DNA of 64,000 nucleotides from the NCBI GenBank assembly GCA_947305065.1, contig CAMZCT010000004.1, forward strand, positions 41,166-105,165, given 5' to 3'. Under the pieces are notes generated by a model. It saw nothing but the letters and a program-made list of their open reading frames with translations. It ran no database searches and was not told the origin of the DNA. This DNA is from an uncultured Mycoplasmatota bacterium (lineage in GTDB: Bacteria > Bacillota_I > Bacilli_A > RF39 > UBA660). Shown here one piece after another: positions 8,739-18,060 of this stretch. The position numbers and the translations under genes are program-made. Each line of letters starts with the position of its first letter. Position 1 is the first letter of the stretch.

Positions 8739-8901
8739 AATTGAATGTGTTATCACTAATCTTATATCTGTTATATCCCTTAAGAAATAACACATTCTTA
8801 TCTTAGTTCAATTGTTCATTAGTTTTGCTCCCCTGTATAAACTAATTGTAAAAGGTTTAATCTGTTGTGATTAAACCTTTATCTATTGATGCTTTACAAT
8901 T
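8739..8901 (+). other. structured intergenic region, possible non-coding RNA
   Basis: The 317-base gap between ssb and thyX holds no convincing gene but several nested inverted repeats. GAATGTGTTAT (8743-8753) pairs with 8787-8797. ATTAGTTT (8818-8825) pairs with 8839-8846. AAAGGTTTAATC (8851-8862) pairs perfectly with 8869-8880. AATTGTAAA (8844-8852) can pair with TTTACAATT (8893-8901), enclosing the previous hairpin. AATT at 8739 and 8810 can close the first stem. No hairpin is followed by a T tract, so these are not simple terminators. 8902-9046 is AT-rich and shows nothing else but the thyX SD. The strand is a guess. Confidence 0.45.
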
Positions 8902-9046
8902 GATGTGTAAATAATTGTAGTTCATAAACCGCTATTTTTTAGGATGTTTTGAATAAATGTTTTTTAAATTTAGTAATTTCGCTTTTATTATTATTTTTAT
9001 TGTGGTATTTTTCTTTTAAGGTAGAAGAGAAAAGGAGAGTTTTTTA

Positions 9047-10474
9047 ATGAAAATTATTATGCTTGGTAATGATACCAAAGAAGAAATTGAGAAAAGGTTG
9101 CGTATAGTGGCAACGGCCGGGAATCTATCCCGTGCTGATGGGACGGTAACGCAAGTTTATGAAACTAATAATGATTATGAAAATAATCTAAGATTAGCTA
9201 GAGCTATAGTTGGGTATGGACATAAATCTATATCAGAACATGATTATTTGGTTTTTGCTTTAGAAGATGTTACTCCTATTGTAGAACAAACAATTATTGG
9301 ATATAGATTAACGTCATTTACCATAAAATCTAGGAGAAATGTCGATTTTAGAAATGTCGGATTTTATACTCCTGATTTTAAAGATAACGATGGTAATATT
9401 GTTGAAAAAAATGCATATTTGCAAAATATTTATAAAAACTATATGAATAGTTTGTTTAAAAAATATGGTGAGTTGGTTGATGAGGGATTACCAGTAGAAG
9501 ATTGCCGATATATATTACCTTATTCATATCACAGTAATATTATTATGGGTTGTGATGCCAACGAACTTTTAAATATGACAAGCGATATGTTATATGGTAA
9601 GATATCTAACATTTCTGAGATACATGAACTTGGTGAAAAGTTAGCAGAAATGATAATTACTAAAGCTCCATATTTGTCTAGAGCTTTGGATAAAGAAGCT
9701 AAAAAAGATTATTACGAAGATAAGTTGTCATTTTTAGATAAAGAAGTTCAAATAGATAATAATGATTACCAATTATTGAATGAAGTTAAAATGATTGACT
9801 ATACAAATAATGCTGACTGGAAAGTGTTAGTTTTAGCTATGATGGCAAGATATCAATATAGTTATGAAAAAGCAGAAGAAACATTACGTGAATTATGTAA
9901 ACAGGATCCAGAAACGGAAAGAAATATAATGCAAGCTATTATTCACAAAAAGAATCAAAGGGAATTAGAGCAAGTTATTTATTCATTTCAAATGCCTATA
10001 TCACTCGCTGTTTTAACACATATTACAAGACACAGAATGCATTCTTTACTAGTTCCAGACTTTGTTCCAATGTGGAATTTAGATAACTTTATTACTCCAG
10101 AAAGTATTAAAACAAACCACAAAAATGAGTTTAATGATATATTTGCTAATAACAAAACTGTTAAAGATATGTTTAAAAGTTTTGGAATTAGAGATGAAGA
10201 TTTGGTTTATTTCTATCTATCTGGTAATGCCTGCAATATTACAACGACTATGAATGCTAGAACTTTGGAATGGATTAGTAGAATGAGATGTTGTAATAAA
10301 GCCCAATGGGAAATAAGAGAATTAGCAAACCAAATGGTTGATTATGCTAAGGGTGTATCTCCTCTAATAGGCGAAGGTCTTGGACCAAATTGTAAAGTAA
10401 ATGGTTTTTGCCCTGAAGGAAAAGATAGCTGCAAAGAAAGAGGAGTTGTAGTTTTCAAAAAAGAAATGAAATAG
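9047..10474 (+). CDS. thyX: FAD-dependent thymidylate synthase, double-length ThyX
   Basis: ThyX makes dTMP from dUMP with FAD and methylene-tetrahydrofolate. The ThyX motif RHRMHS is at residues 328-333, followed by the expected dUMP-binding region (MNARTLEWISRMRCCNKAQWEIR). The protein has 475 residues, about twice the usual 220-260. The N-terminal half looks like a second ThyX-like unit (GHKSISEHDYLVF, then EQTIIGYRLTSFTIKSRR in place of the motif), so the active motif survives only in the second half. The C-terminus has three cysteines (NCKVNGFCPEGKDSC). SD AAAGGAG. A terminator follows. Confidence 0.9.
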   Translation: MKIIMLGNDTKEEIEKRLRIVATAGNLSRADGTVTQVYETNNDYENNLRLARAIVGYGHKSISEHDYLVFALEDVTPIVEQTIIGYRLTSFTIKSRRNVDFRNVGFYTPDFKDNDGNIVEKNAYLQNIYKNYMNSLFKKYGELVDEGLPVEDCRYILPYSYHSNIIMGCDANELLNMTSDMLYGKISNISEIHELGEKLAEMIITKAPYLSRALDKEAKKDYYEDKLSFLDKEVQIDNNDYQLLNEVKMIDYTNNADWKVLVLAMMARYQYSYEKAEETLRELCKQDPETERNIMQAIIHKKNQRELEQVIYSFQMPISLAVLTHITRHRMHSLLVPDFVPMWNLDNFITPESIKTNHKNEFNDIFANNKTVKDMFKSFGIRDEDLVYFYLSGNACNITTTMNARTLEWISRMRCCNKAQWEIRELANQMVDYAKGVSPLIGEGLGPNCKVNGFCPEGKDSCKERGVVVFKKEMK

Positions 10475-10496
10475 AAGCAAGTGCTTCTTTTTTCTT
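10473..10496 (+). terminator. terminator after thyX
   Basis: Stem AGAAGCA / TGCTTCT, AG loop, T run. Confidence 0.85.
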
Positions 10497-10511
10497 TTTG
10501 CTGCATAATTA

Positions 10512-10601
10512 AGATGGTGATGAGATTGATAAAGCATTCGAGCGGGTTGCTTTTCCATCTTCTAGTTATAAAATATAATGACATTTATATGTCATTTTTT
10601 C
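10512..10601 (+). other. small transcript-like segment ending in a terminator
   Basis: In the thyX-RNase J gap, AAGATGG (10512-10518) and CCATCTT (10555-10561) frame a locally GC-richer stretch with an inner AAGCA/TTGCTT pair. About 16 bases later a second terminator (AATGACAT / ATGTCATT plus T run, 10577-10601) follows. Two terminators in one gap suggest a short RNA. A 36-codon frame from 10514 also crosses it, but there is no clear promoter and only weak SD support. Confidence 0.3.
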
Positions 10602-10634
10602 TTGGAAAAAGTTGTATTTTATAATACTTTTTGT

Positions 10635-10640
10635 TATAAT
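10635..10640 (+). promoter_or_regulatory. -10 box of the RNase J-like gene
   Basis: TATAAT 50 bases before the TTG start. Confidence 0.55.
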
Positions 10641-10689
10641 TACCTAGACATAAGCCTTTATAATTTTTTTAGAAAAGAGATGAATTTTT

Positions 10690-12327
10690 TTGAGTAATAT
10701 TAAGATATTTAGTCTTGGTGGACTAGATGAAATGGGTAAGAATTGTTATGTAATGGACATAGACAATGATATTTTTGTTTTTGATTGTGGAATAAAATAT
10801 GCTAATGAAAATTTATATGGTATTGATTATATAATTCCTGATTTTGGATATTTAGTACAAAATAAAGATAGAATAAAGGGAGTTTTTTTAACACATGGTC
10901 ACTATGAGAACATGGGTGCTATTAAAGAATTATTAATGGAAATACCAGATATTAATATTTATGCTACAAAATTTACAAAGTTTATTTTAACTAATGATGG
11001 AATAGATGGTAATAAGATTACAGAAATAAAGAAACATAAAAAGATTAATTTTGGAAAAGTTTCTATTTTTCCAATTAATGTTAGTCATTCAACACCAGAT
11101 TCTGTAATGTATGTTGTTAACACTAGTGATGGTGCTATTGTTTATACTGGAGATTTTATTATTGATCCTAAAATGATGGATAATTATGCTATGGATTTAG
11201 GAAAGATCGCTTATGTCGGTAAACAGGGTGTGCTAGCACTATTGTGTGAATCTGTATTTTCTGAACATATTGGACATACTTCTCCTTCACATAGGTTGTT
11301 GGGATTCTTTAAAGATGTTATTAAACATACTGATAATAGATTGATTTTTTCAATATTACCAACTCATATTTATACGATTCAAGAGATATTTACTAGTGCG
11401 GAAAATACACACAGAAAAGTAGTAGTAATGGGTAAGAATTTACAAAATATTATTTCTTTCGCTAAGAAGGAAGGTTATTTAAAGTATAGTGATAACTTAT
11501 TAGGAGATTTATCTAATATTGATGATAAAGATTCAATACTATTAATACAAGATAATAAAGAAGCCCCTTATGCTTCAATTAGTAAAATTATTAATAATTA
11601 TGATAAGTTTATTAAATTAAAAAGTACTGATACTGTGGTATTTGCTGAACCAAAGTACGATAGTAATGAGAAGACGTTTGTTAAAATCGAAAATGATCTA
11701 GCTAGAAGTGGATGTGATGTAGTAAACGTACCAAAAGATAAAAACATATTACATCATGCTTCTTCAGAAGATTTAATGATAATGATAGATTTATTGAAAC
11801 CTAAATACTATATTCCAGTCAAAGGTGAGTATAGATATATGGTTAACAATGCAAATATTGCTTCAGAGTTACAAATGCCTAGTGAGAACATTATTTTAAA
11901 ACAAAACGGAGAAATAATGGAGTTTGAAAATGGTAAATATTTAATCGATAATCATAATAGGATAGAGATAAATGATATCTTAATTGATGGAAATAGTAGT
12001 GAAGATGTAGGGGAATTAGTTATAAAAGATAGGGAAATGTTATCTGAGAATGGTATTGTCTTAATTAGTGCCACTATTTCTAAGAAGGAAAAAATATTAT
12101 TAGTTGGTCCAGAGGTAACTACTAGAGGATTTATTTATGTTAAGGATTCTATTGAAATGATTAACGAAATAAAAAGAATATCATTGGAAATAATCGAAAG
12201 AAATATAACTCCTAACTATGTTGATTACAATAATATTAAGAATGAAGTGCGAGAAGAATTGGGTAAATACTTATATCATGAGACAGAGTGTAAACCAATG
12301 ATTATTGCGGTTATTCAAGAAGTTTAA
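10690..12327 (+). CDS. RNase J-family protein with degenerate metal site (RNase J2-like)
   Basis: Full-length (545 residues) match to RNase J: FSLGGLDEMGKN at the start, metallo-beta-lactamase and beta-CASP domains, and the C-terminal domain ending PMIIAVIQEV. Several metal ligands are changed. The HGHEDH motif reads HGHYEN (residues 69-74), the SGHG loop is shortened to HHASSEDL, and the late HGEYR reads KGEYR (Lys378). His133 (VSHSTPDS) and TGDF are kept. Firmicute RNase J2 is a weakly active partner of J1, so a structural J2-like role is inferred. Start is TTG with weak SD AAAAGAGATG. A true J1 would be elsewhere. Confidence 0.85.
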   Translation: MSNIKIFSLGGLDEMGKNCYVMDIDNDIFVFDCGIKYANENLYGIDYIIPDFGYLVQNKDRIKGVFLTHGHYENMGAIKELLMEIPDINIYATKFTKFILTNDGIDGNKITEIKKHKKINFGKVSIFPINVSHSTPDSVMYVVNTSDGAIVYTGDFIIDPKMMDNYAMDLGKIAYVGKQGVLALLCESVFSEHIGHTSPSHRLLGFFKDVIKHTDNRLIFSILPTHIYTIQEIFTSAENTHRKVVVMGKNLQNIISFAKKEGYLKYSDNLLGDLSNIDDKDSILLIQDNKEAPYASISKIINNYDKFIKLKSTDTVVFAEPKYDSNEKTFVKIENDLARSGCDVVNVPKDKNILHHASSEDLMIMIDLLKPKYYIPVKGEYRYMVNNANIASELQMPSENIILKQNGEIMEFENGKYLIDNHNRIEINDILIDGNSSEDVGELVIKDREMLSENGIVLISATISKKEKILLVGPEVTTRGFIYVKDSIEMINEIKRISLEIIERNITPNYVDYNNIKNEVREELGKYLYHETECKPMIIAVIQEV

Positions 12328-12354
12328 AAAAGAAGTACTAGTGTACTTCTTTTT
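12328..12354. terminator. terminator between convergent genes
   Basis: Stem AAGAAGTAC / GTACTTCTT with TAGT loop and flanking A and T tracts, usable in both directions. Confidence 0.85.
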
Positions 12355-13018
12355 ACATGGCCATTGCTATTCTTTGAGTTCTTATTTGAACAAGACTCAT
12401 TAAAATATCATATGTTAAATCATCTAATGGGTATCCCATATATGAAATAGAAAAAGAAAAGTTTTTTCTTGGAGCAGCAATTTCTTCTATTGCTTGAGCT
12501 TGAGCATCTGATATAGATTCTGGCAAATAAAATAGTGCATCATTTCCTTCTGATTGGAATACTACCAAATTATTTGCGCTAGCTTCACAACCTGCTAAAT
12601 AAGGTTGATTTGTAGGTTCTAGAGTTATTCCTAATTGGTTAGCAACTCTTATCGTAGCATCAGCGTGATGATTCAATGTACCATCTAGTTTTTCTTTTAT
12701 TACTGTACCATCATCACCTATAGCAATTACTCCACGATCCTATTCGTACACTAATCCAGCATTACTTCGTGGGCTCCATCTAGTAACATTTGTTGGACCT
12801 GGTGTTTGCGCAGATCTTTGTTTAAAAATACTACTTAAACTTGTAGCTTTCACATATTTATCAATTTTATCTTTAATAAAATACTTTTCGTTAATATAAT
12901 ACTTTGTATCAATCATATTTGGATTATGGTCAGCCTCTTTATAATCTATTATATTTATTATATTATCTATACCTTGCTTATTAATCTTTTCTTCTATCAT
13001 GTCATTATTTCTACTCAT
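12353..13018 (-). pseudogene. hypothetical gene interrupted by an in-frame amber codon
   Basis: From the ATG at 13018 the frame reads 92 codons to a TAG at 12742-12740 and then continues open in the same frame to a stop at 12353, for 220 residues if read through. The sequence after the TAG (DRGVIAIGDDGTVIKEKLDG, then NHHADATIRVANQLGI) looks like real protein of the same style. SD-like AGAGATGAAG precedes the ATG. The protein has no membrane segment and no family I recognise. TAG ends other genes in this window, so the simplest reading is a recent nonsense mutation, with sequencing error or readthrough as alternatives. Confidence 0.65.
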
Positions 13019-13059
13019 ATTACTTCATCTCTAATAATATTGTATCATTTAAACATTTG

Positions 13060-13089
13060 TTGAGCAAGAAGACAAATTTATGATATAAT
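13060..13089 (+). promoter_or_regulatory. promoter of the HerA-like gene
   Basis: TTGAGC (13060-13065), 18-base spacer, TATAAT (13084-13089). A divergent promoter for the minus-strand gene overlaps the same gap. Confidence 0.65.
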
Positions 13090-13131
13090 ATATTCTAGGA
13101 AGATGTGTAATAGAATAAAAAGGTGACTAGT

Positions 13132-14895
13132 ATGTTTGGAAAAGTCGTTGAAGTAAATAAAAATTATGTAAGAATGATAAACGGAAGTAGTGTTTCTCAA
13201 CCTAGTATTATGAATTATCATGTTGTTTTTGATGAAGATGATAGAAAAATAATAGGCGAGATAATTTCATGTGACGATAAATTCATTGATGTTAATCTAG
13301 TTGGTGAAATAAGAGAAGATTTATTTACTTCTGGTGTTCTTAAAAAACCTAGTTTCCAAAAACCATGTCGTATCATTGCTAAAAGTGAGTTGGAAATGCT
13401 GATAGGTAAACAAAATTATTTAGACCCAGATACATTACTAATAGGAAAATCTATAGTATATAAAGATTTTTTTGTTACAGCTAATGTTAATGATTTATTT
13501 GCTACTCATTTTGCAGTATTAGGTAATACTGGTTCTGGTAAAAGTTGTTGTGTAGCAAGATTGATACAAAATATAATTTTCCAAAATGCTAATGCTTATC
13601 CTTTGAATGCTCATTTAGTTATATTTGATGCTTTTGGTGAATATAATACAGCGTTTGCCAATATTAATAATGTAGAGGGATTGAACTTTAAATTCTATAC
13701 TACAAATGTCGAAAATAATAATGGTAATCTAGTTAAGATTCCAGCATATTTCTTAGAAGTAGATGATTTAGCATTATTGCTTAATGCTAATGATTCTCAA
13801 CAGTTACCAGTTATAGAAAAAGCTCTACAATTAGTTTATATATTTAAAAGTGATAGTGCTAGACAATATAAGAGTGATATAGTTGCTAAGAGTTTAATGG
13901 ATATATTATCAAGTGGTAAACCATCACAACAAATAAGAGACCAAATAGTGGCGGTATTAACTACATACAATACACCAGATATTAATTTGGATACTCCAAT
14001 TGTTCAACCAGGATATACTAGAACATTAAGACAATGTTTAAATATAGATAATCAAGGTAAAATGCCTGCATTAGGTTTGGTTATTGATAAGTTATCACAA
14101 TTCAATAAAACTGATTTGGATAATATTGAAATAAGACATGACTATGTATATACATTAGAAGATATATATAATGCATTAGAGTTTGCATTAATTAGTGAAG
14201 GTGTTTTATCTTCTGATAAAGCATTTGATATAGCTAATACTTTAAAAGTAAGGTTACATAGTATAATTAATAGTGAGAAAAAAGAATATTTTGATGTACA
14301 AGAGTATATGACTAAAGATCAATTTATGATTGATTTCTTTACTACTTTTAACGATAAGAAAAAGGTATGTCAAATAATCAATATGAACTTTGCATACGTA
14401 GATGATAGATTTGCTAAAGTATTAACTAAGATTTATTCAAAGATGTTTTTTAATTTCTCAACAGAATTGCAAGAAAGAGCTTCTTTCCCAATTCATATAA
14501 TATTAGAGGAAGCACACAGATATGTTCAAAACGATACAGACCTTGAGGTTATAGGGTATAACATATTTGACAGAATTACTAAAGAGGGTCGTAAATATGG
14601 TGTTATTTTAGGATTTATTACACAGAGACCTTCAGAATTATCAACTACCGCCTTGTCACAGTGTTCTAACTTTATAACACTTAGAATGTATCATCCAGAT
14701 GATTTGAAAATTATTGGTTCAATAACATCGAATGTTTCAGCAGATAATCTAGAACAAATTAAAACCTTAAGACCTGGTATGGCGATGACATTTGGTACAG
14801 CATTTAAACTACCGGCAATATGTAGTATTGATTTACCAGATCCAATGCCACAAAGTACTAGTGTTGATATCGATAAGAGATGGTTTGGAAGATAA
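13132..14895 (+). CDS. HerA-like ATPase (DUF87 family)
   Basis: FtsK/HerA superfamily ATPase of 587 residues. An N-terminal beta-barrel (HAS-type) domain is followed by Walker A GNTGSGKS (residues 131-138), Walker B IHIILEEAHRY (Glu459/460), and the C-terminal sensor stretch GVILGFITQRPSELSTTALSQCSNF. HerA proteins form hexamers that move along DNA, usually with the nuclease NurA in end resection, or with other effectors in defence systems. No NurA or other effector gene is adjacent, so the role is open. Start at 13132 follows SD AAAGGTGA; an upstream GTG in frame lies inside that SD. A terminator follows. Confidence 0.87.
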   Translation: MFGKVVEVNKNYVRMINGSSVSQPSIMNYHVVFDEDDRKIIGEIISCDDKFIDVNLVGEIREDLFTSGVLKKPSFQKPCRIIAKSELEMLIGKQNYLDPDTLLIGKSIVYKDFFVTANVNDLFATHFAVLGNTGSGKSCCVARLIQNIIFQNANAYPLNAHLVIFDAFGEYNTAFANINNVEGLNFKFYTTNVENNNGNLVKIPAYFLEVDDLALLLNANDSQQLPVIEKALQLVYIFKSDSARQYKSDIVAKSLMDILSSGKPSQQIRDQIVAVLTTYNTPDINLDTPIVQPGYTRTLRQCLNIDNQGKMPALGLVIDKLSQFNKTDLDNIEIRHDYVYTLEDIYNALEFALISEGVLSSDKAFDIANTLKVRLHSIINSEKKEYFDVQEYMTKDQFMIDFFTTFNDKKKVCQIINMNFAYVDDRFAKVLTKIYSKMFFNFSTELQERASFPIHIILEEAHRYVQNDTDLEVIGYNIFDRITKEGRKYGVILGFITQRPSELSTTALSQCSNFITLRMYHPDDLKIIGSITSNVSADNLEQIKTLRPGMAMTFGTAFKLPAICSIDLPDPMPQSTSVDIDKRWFGR

Positions 14896-14915
14896 ACAAT
14901 TGTTTATCTTTTTTT
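14891..14915 (+). terminator. terminator after the HerA-like gene
   Basis: Perfect palindrome GATAAACAA / TTGTTTATC followed by seven T; the stop codon lies within it. The next TATAAT (14920-14925) begins five bases after the T run. Confidence 0.8.
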
Positions 14916-14919
14916 ATGA

Positions 14920-14925
14920 TATAAT
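14920..14925 (+). promoter_or_regulatory. -10 box of the S66 peptidase gene
   Basis: TATAAT 22 bases upstream of the ATG at 14947, with SD GAAGTGAT between. Confidence 0.6.
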
Positions 14926-14946
14926 TAGTTTATAGGAAGTGATATT

Positions 14947-16023
14947 ATGATTAAACCAAGAAAATTAAATAAAGGAGATAAAGTTGCTATTATAACTTTG
15001 TCTAGAGGTTTATTAGGTATGCCTTTTATTAAGCATGAATTAGATTTGGGAATTAAAAGATTAAAAGATTATGGCTTAGAACCTGTTATTATGCCAAATT
15101 CATTAAAAAACATGGATTATGTAGCTGAACATCCTGAAGATAGAGCTAGTGATTTAAAACAAGCATTTTTAGACGAAAGTATTAAAGGAATTATATGTGC
15201 AATTGGTGGAGATGATACTTTTAAAACAATTCCATATTTAATGGAAGATGAGGAATTTATTGAAGCTGTTAAAAACAATCCCAAAATATTTGTAGGTTTT
15301 TCAGATACAACGAATAATCATTTGATGTTAAATAGAATAGGGTTAGAAACTTTCTATGGCCCTTGTTTCTTAGTGGATTTAGCGGAATTAGATAAAGAAA
15401 TGTTACCATATACTAGAGAATATTTTGAAAAATTATTCTTAAATGAAGATAAATATGAAATTACTTCTAGTCCAATTTGGTACTATGATAGGGAAAGTTA
15501 TTCAGAAGATCAATTAAATATACCTCGTGTTTCTAGTGAAGAAAAACATGGATATGAAGTATTAAATGGAAGAGGAAAAGTAACGGGAATATTATATGGT
15601 GGTTGTTTAGATAGTCTATATGATATTTATACTAGTGAACGATATGGAAATGAAAATGAAATATATACTAAATATAATATCTTACCTACTATGGATGAAT
15701 GGAAAGAAAAAATATTGTTTATAGAAACTTCAGAAGAGAAAATGGCTCCTGAAAAATTAGAAGTAATATTAAATTATTTCAAAGAACAAAAAATATTAGA
15801 GTCAGTAAAAGGTATTATAGTTGGAAAGCCTGATGATGAACAATACTATGAAGAATATAAATCTGTGTATAAAAGAGTTTTTGCAGATTTAAAAACACCG
15901 GTTTTATATAATGTTAACTTTGGACATTCTGTTCCAAGAGCACTAATTCCTTATGGAGTTTTAGCAAGTGTAGATTATGATAAAAAGAAAATAGTTGTTG
16001 AAGAGCCAATTTTTGAAAAATAG
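14947..16023 (+). CDS. S66 family peptidase (LD-carboxypeptidase / MccF-like)
   Basis: Serine peptidase of 358 residues. S66 enzymes cut L,D bonds in muropeptides (LdcA) or amide bonds in microcin C-type compounds (MccF). Seen here: start KLNKGDKVAIITLS, IICAIGGDD, the nucleophile region VGFSDTTNNH, the LFIETSEE glutamate region and FGHSVPRALIPYG with the catalytic His. The long insert around residues 150-210 and the whole layout favour the MccF-like branch over LdcA. There is no signal peptide, so it acts in the cytoplasm on recycled wall peptides or an imported antibiotic. It is a single gene with its own promoter. Confidence 0.87.
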   Translation: MIKPRKLNKGDKVAIITLSRGLLGMPFIKHELDLGIKRLKDYGLEPVIMPNSLKNMDYVAEHPEDRASDLKQAFLDESIKGIICAIGGDDTFKTIPYLMEDEEFIEAVKNNPKIFVGFSDTTNNHLMLNRIGLETFYGPCFLVDLAELDKEMLPYTREYFEKLFLNEDKYEITSSPIWYYDRESYSEDQLNIPRVSSEEKHGYEVLNGRGKVTGILYGGCLDSLYDIYTSERYGNENEIYTKYNILPTMDEWKEKILFIETSEEKMAPEKLEVILNYFKEQKILESVKGIIVGKPDDEQYYEEYKSVYKRVFADLKTPVLYNVNFGHSVPRALIPYGVLASVDYDKKKIVVEEPIFEK

Positions 16024-16105
16024 TTAGTTAAAACATCTTATAATATATGTTTTTATTTGTGAAAATATAATATATAGGGCGATTGAAGAATGGATTATTT
16101 TATAT

Positions 16106-16111
16106 TATAAT
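16106..16111 (+). promoter_or_regulatory. -10 box of the surface-protein gene
   Basis: TATAAT 24 bases before the ATG at 16135; a second TATAAT at 16116-16121 is too close to the SD to be the likelier one. Confidence 0.5.
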
Positions 16112-16134
16112 TGTTTATAATAGAGGTGTGTCTT

Positions 16135-18015
16135 ATGAAAAAAGGATTACTATTTGTTTTATTGTTGCTGCTAATACCTTTAAAAATACATGCTGCAACG
16201 CTTTTGGTTAGTGAGGATAGGAGACCAATTGTAGGGTCAACTTTTGTTATAAATGCAAGTGTTGATTATGGTACTAATAAGCTGTTGACAGCTCATTACT
16301 TATTAACATATAATCCAGACTGTTTTAGTTTGGCATCTACTTCTTGGCCACAGGGTTCAGTTTCAATGCGTAACGAAGAGGGTAATATTTATATAGATAA
16401 AGAAGCTACGACACCAGCTTGGGAGACAGGAGCTTTTGTAATATTAACGTTTAGAGTTAATAAAGTATGTACAAGTGATTTTAAAATAGCTGATAATGGT
16501 GGAGCAACTAATCAACATGGTAAAAGTATTAAACAATCTTTCGTTACTTTGCCAATATCAACTGAGGAAAGTGCAACAAATAATCAATTGGGTTCTTTGG
16601 GAATAACAGCTCATACCTTAAATTCTACGTTTAATAAGAATGATAATAATTATTCAGCTACTGTTGCAGCAGATGTTAAAACTATTGATATTGTTGCTGT
16701 AAAAGGTGAAGCAAAACAAACAATAACTAGTAACGGAACAGTTAGTGTAGATGATAATGATAAGAATAAAATTCATATTTCGTATGATTTAGTTGCAGGT
16801 TTGAACAAGATTAGTATAAAAGTTACGGCAGAGAATGGTGCTAGTAATACATATATTTTAAAAGTTACTAGGGAAAGCGATGAAACTACAGAAGCAGATT
16901 TGAAAAGACTATCAGTTTCTAATACTAATATTAAGTATATGGATGGAAGAGATGTATATGAAGCTAGGGTAAATAGCTCTGTAGAAAACGTTTTTATAAC
17001 TGCTGCTACTGTTGATCCAAAAGCGGAATTAATTGGTACGGGTACTAAGAAATTAATTGATGGAGAAAACGTATTCCGAGTTAGAGTTAAATCATCTAGT
17101 GGGAAGGAAAAAGAATATATTATTAAAATCATTAGAAGTGATGATTCATTAAATACTGAAGGTAGTAATAAAATTAAATCTTTAATGATAAATGGTGTAG
17201 TAATAGGGCAGATAGCTAAGAATACTTTAGTTGGTGTCGATGAGAGTGTTACTAGTTTAAAATTGGATATCGGTTTAGAGAGTGAAACTGCTGTATATTC
17301 TATAGAAGGAAATAAAAATTTTAAAGACGGATTAAATACTGTTATTATTACTGTTAGTGATGATAATGTAGATAGTAATTTATACTATATAAGAGTATAT
17401 AAACAAAATGAAAACTATATTGTTATAAAAGATTTGAAAGAATTGACAACTCTTCCTTCATCAATAATTGTAAATAGAACTTCTAAAGATACTCATATTA
17501 TTGAGAAACAATATAATACAATGGTTTCTAAGAGTAATAATAAAACAATTCTATATAATGTAGTAAATGATAATGGGGGATTACTATATCAAATCATACT
17601 AAGTAAAGGTATGGAAAATAAAGAAGATATAGATGCTACAATTATAAAAGATAAAGACAATCCTCTTGTTTATCATTCTAAAATAAGAGAAGGAGTACAA
17701 TTAAGATTATATTTAGATACTGATGAGTTTAGTGATGGTGAAATAGTAAAAATATATTCTTATAATGAAGAAGGAAATTATGCGTTAGTTGGTAATGGTG
17801 CTACTATTGAAAATGGATATGTAGAGTTTACAACTAATGGAGATAATTATTATGTTTTTACTAAACAATTGTTAATTAAAGAAGAAGATAGCACTTTAAA
17901 ACTATTAAAACAATTTAAAGATTATATTATATTTGGCATTGGCTTCGTAGTAATTATTATTATATTACTTTTACTTTCTAAGGTAAAAAAGAAGAAAAAG
18001 GTAGTAGAAAAGTAA
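16135..18015 (+). CDS. secreted surface protein with cadherin-like domains
   Basis: Cell-surface protein of 626 residues. It has an N-terminal signal peptide (KKGLLFVLLLLLIPLKIHA), then a cohesin-like beta domain (about 30-150), then two or three cadherin-like beta-sandwich repeats (PF12733 type: LGITAHTLNSTF with NDNNYSATV and a later NGASNTYILKVTR; LSVSNTNIKYMDGRDVYEARV with GKEKEYIIKIIR). A C-terminal membrane helix is followed by a Lys-rich tail (KVKKKKKVVEK). There is no LPXTG motif, so anchoring is by this helix. Start at 16135 is fixed by SD GAGGTG and the signal peptide. Probably adhesion or wall architecture; partner unknown. Confidence 0.8.
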   Translation: MKKGLLFVLLLLLIPLKIHAATLLVSEDRRPIVGSTFVINASVDYGTNKLLTAHYLLTYNPDCFSLASTSWPQGSVSMRNEEGNIYIDKEATTPAWETGAFVILTFRVNKVCTSDFKIADNGGATNQHGKSIKQSFVTLPISTEESATNNQLGSLGITAHTLNSTFNKNDNNYSATVAADVKTIDIVAVKGEAKQTITSNGTVSVDDNDKNKIHISYDLVAGLNKISIKVTAENGASNTYILKVTRESDETTEADLKRLSVSNTNIKYMDGRDVYEARVNSSVENVFITAATVDPKAELIGTGTKKLIDGENVFRVRVKSSSGKEKEYIIKIIRSDDSLNTEGSNKIKSLMINGVVIGQIAKNTLVGVDESVTSLKLDIGLESETAVYSIEGNKNFKDGLNTVIITVSDDNVDSNLYYIRVYKQNENYIVIKDLKELTTLPSSIIVNRTSKDTHIIEKQYNTMVSKSNNKTILYNVVNDNGGLLYQIILSKGMENKEDIDATIIKDKDNPLVYHSKIREGVQLRLYLDTDEFSDGEIVKIYSYNEEGNYALVGNGATIENGYVEFTTNGDNYYVFTKQLLIKEEDSTLKLLKQFKDYIIFGIGFVVIIIILLLLSKVKKKKKVVEK

Positions 18016-18060
18016 TAATAGTGATATAATTTAGTATATTTTTCGAAGGGATGGGGTAAT

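Noticed and set aside
10514..10624. 36-codon peptide gene
   Set aside because: It runs through the terminator hairpin and its composition is not convincing; kept only as part of a structured segment.
12740..12742. TAG as a pyrrolysine or other recoded codon
   Set aside because: TAG ends other genes here and only this one gene has it in frame; no recoding signal is visible.
13132..14895. HerA-NurA or HerA-based defence system
   Set aside because: No nuclease, SIR2 or other effector gene is adjacent; both neighbours are separate units.
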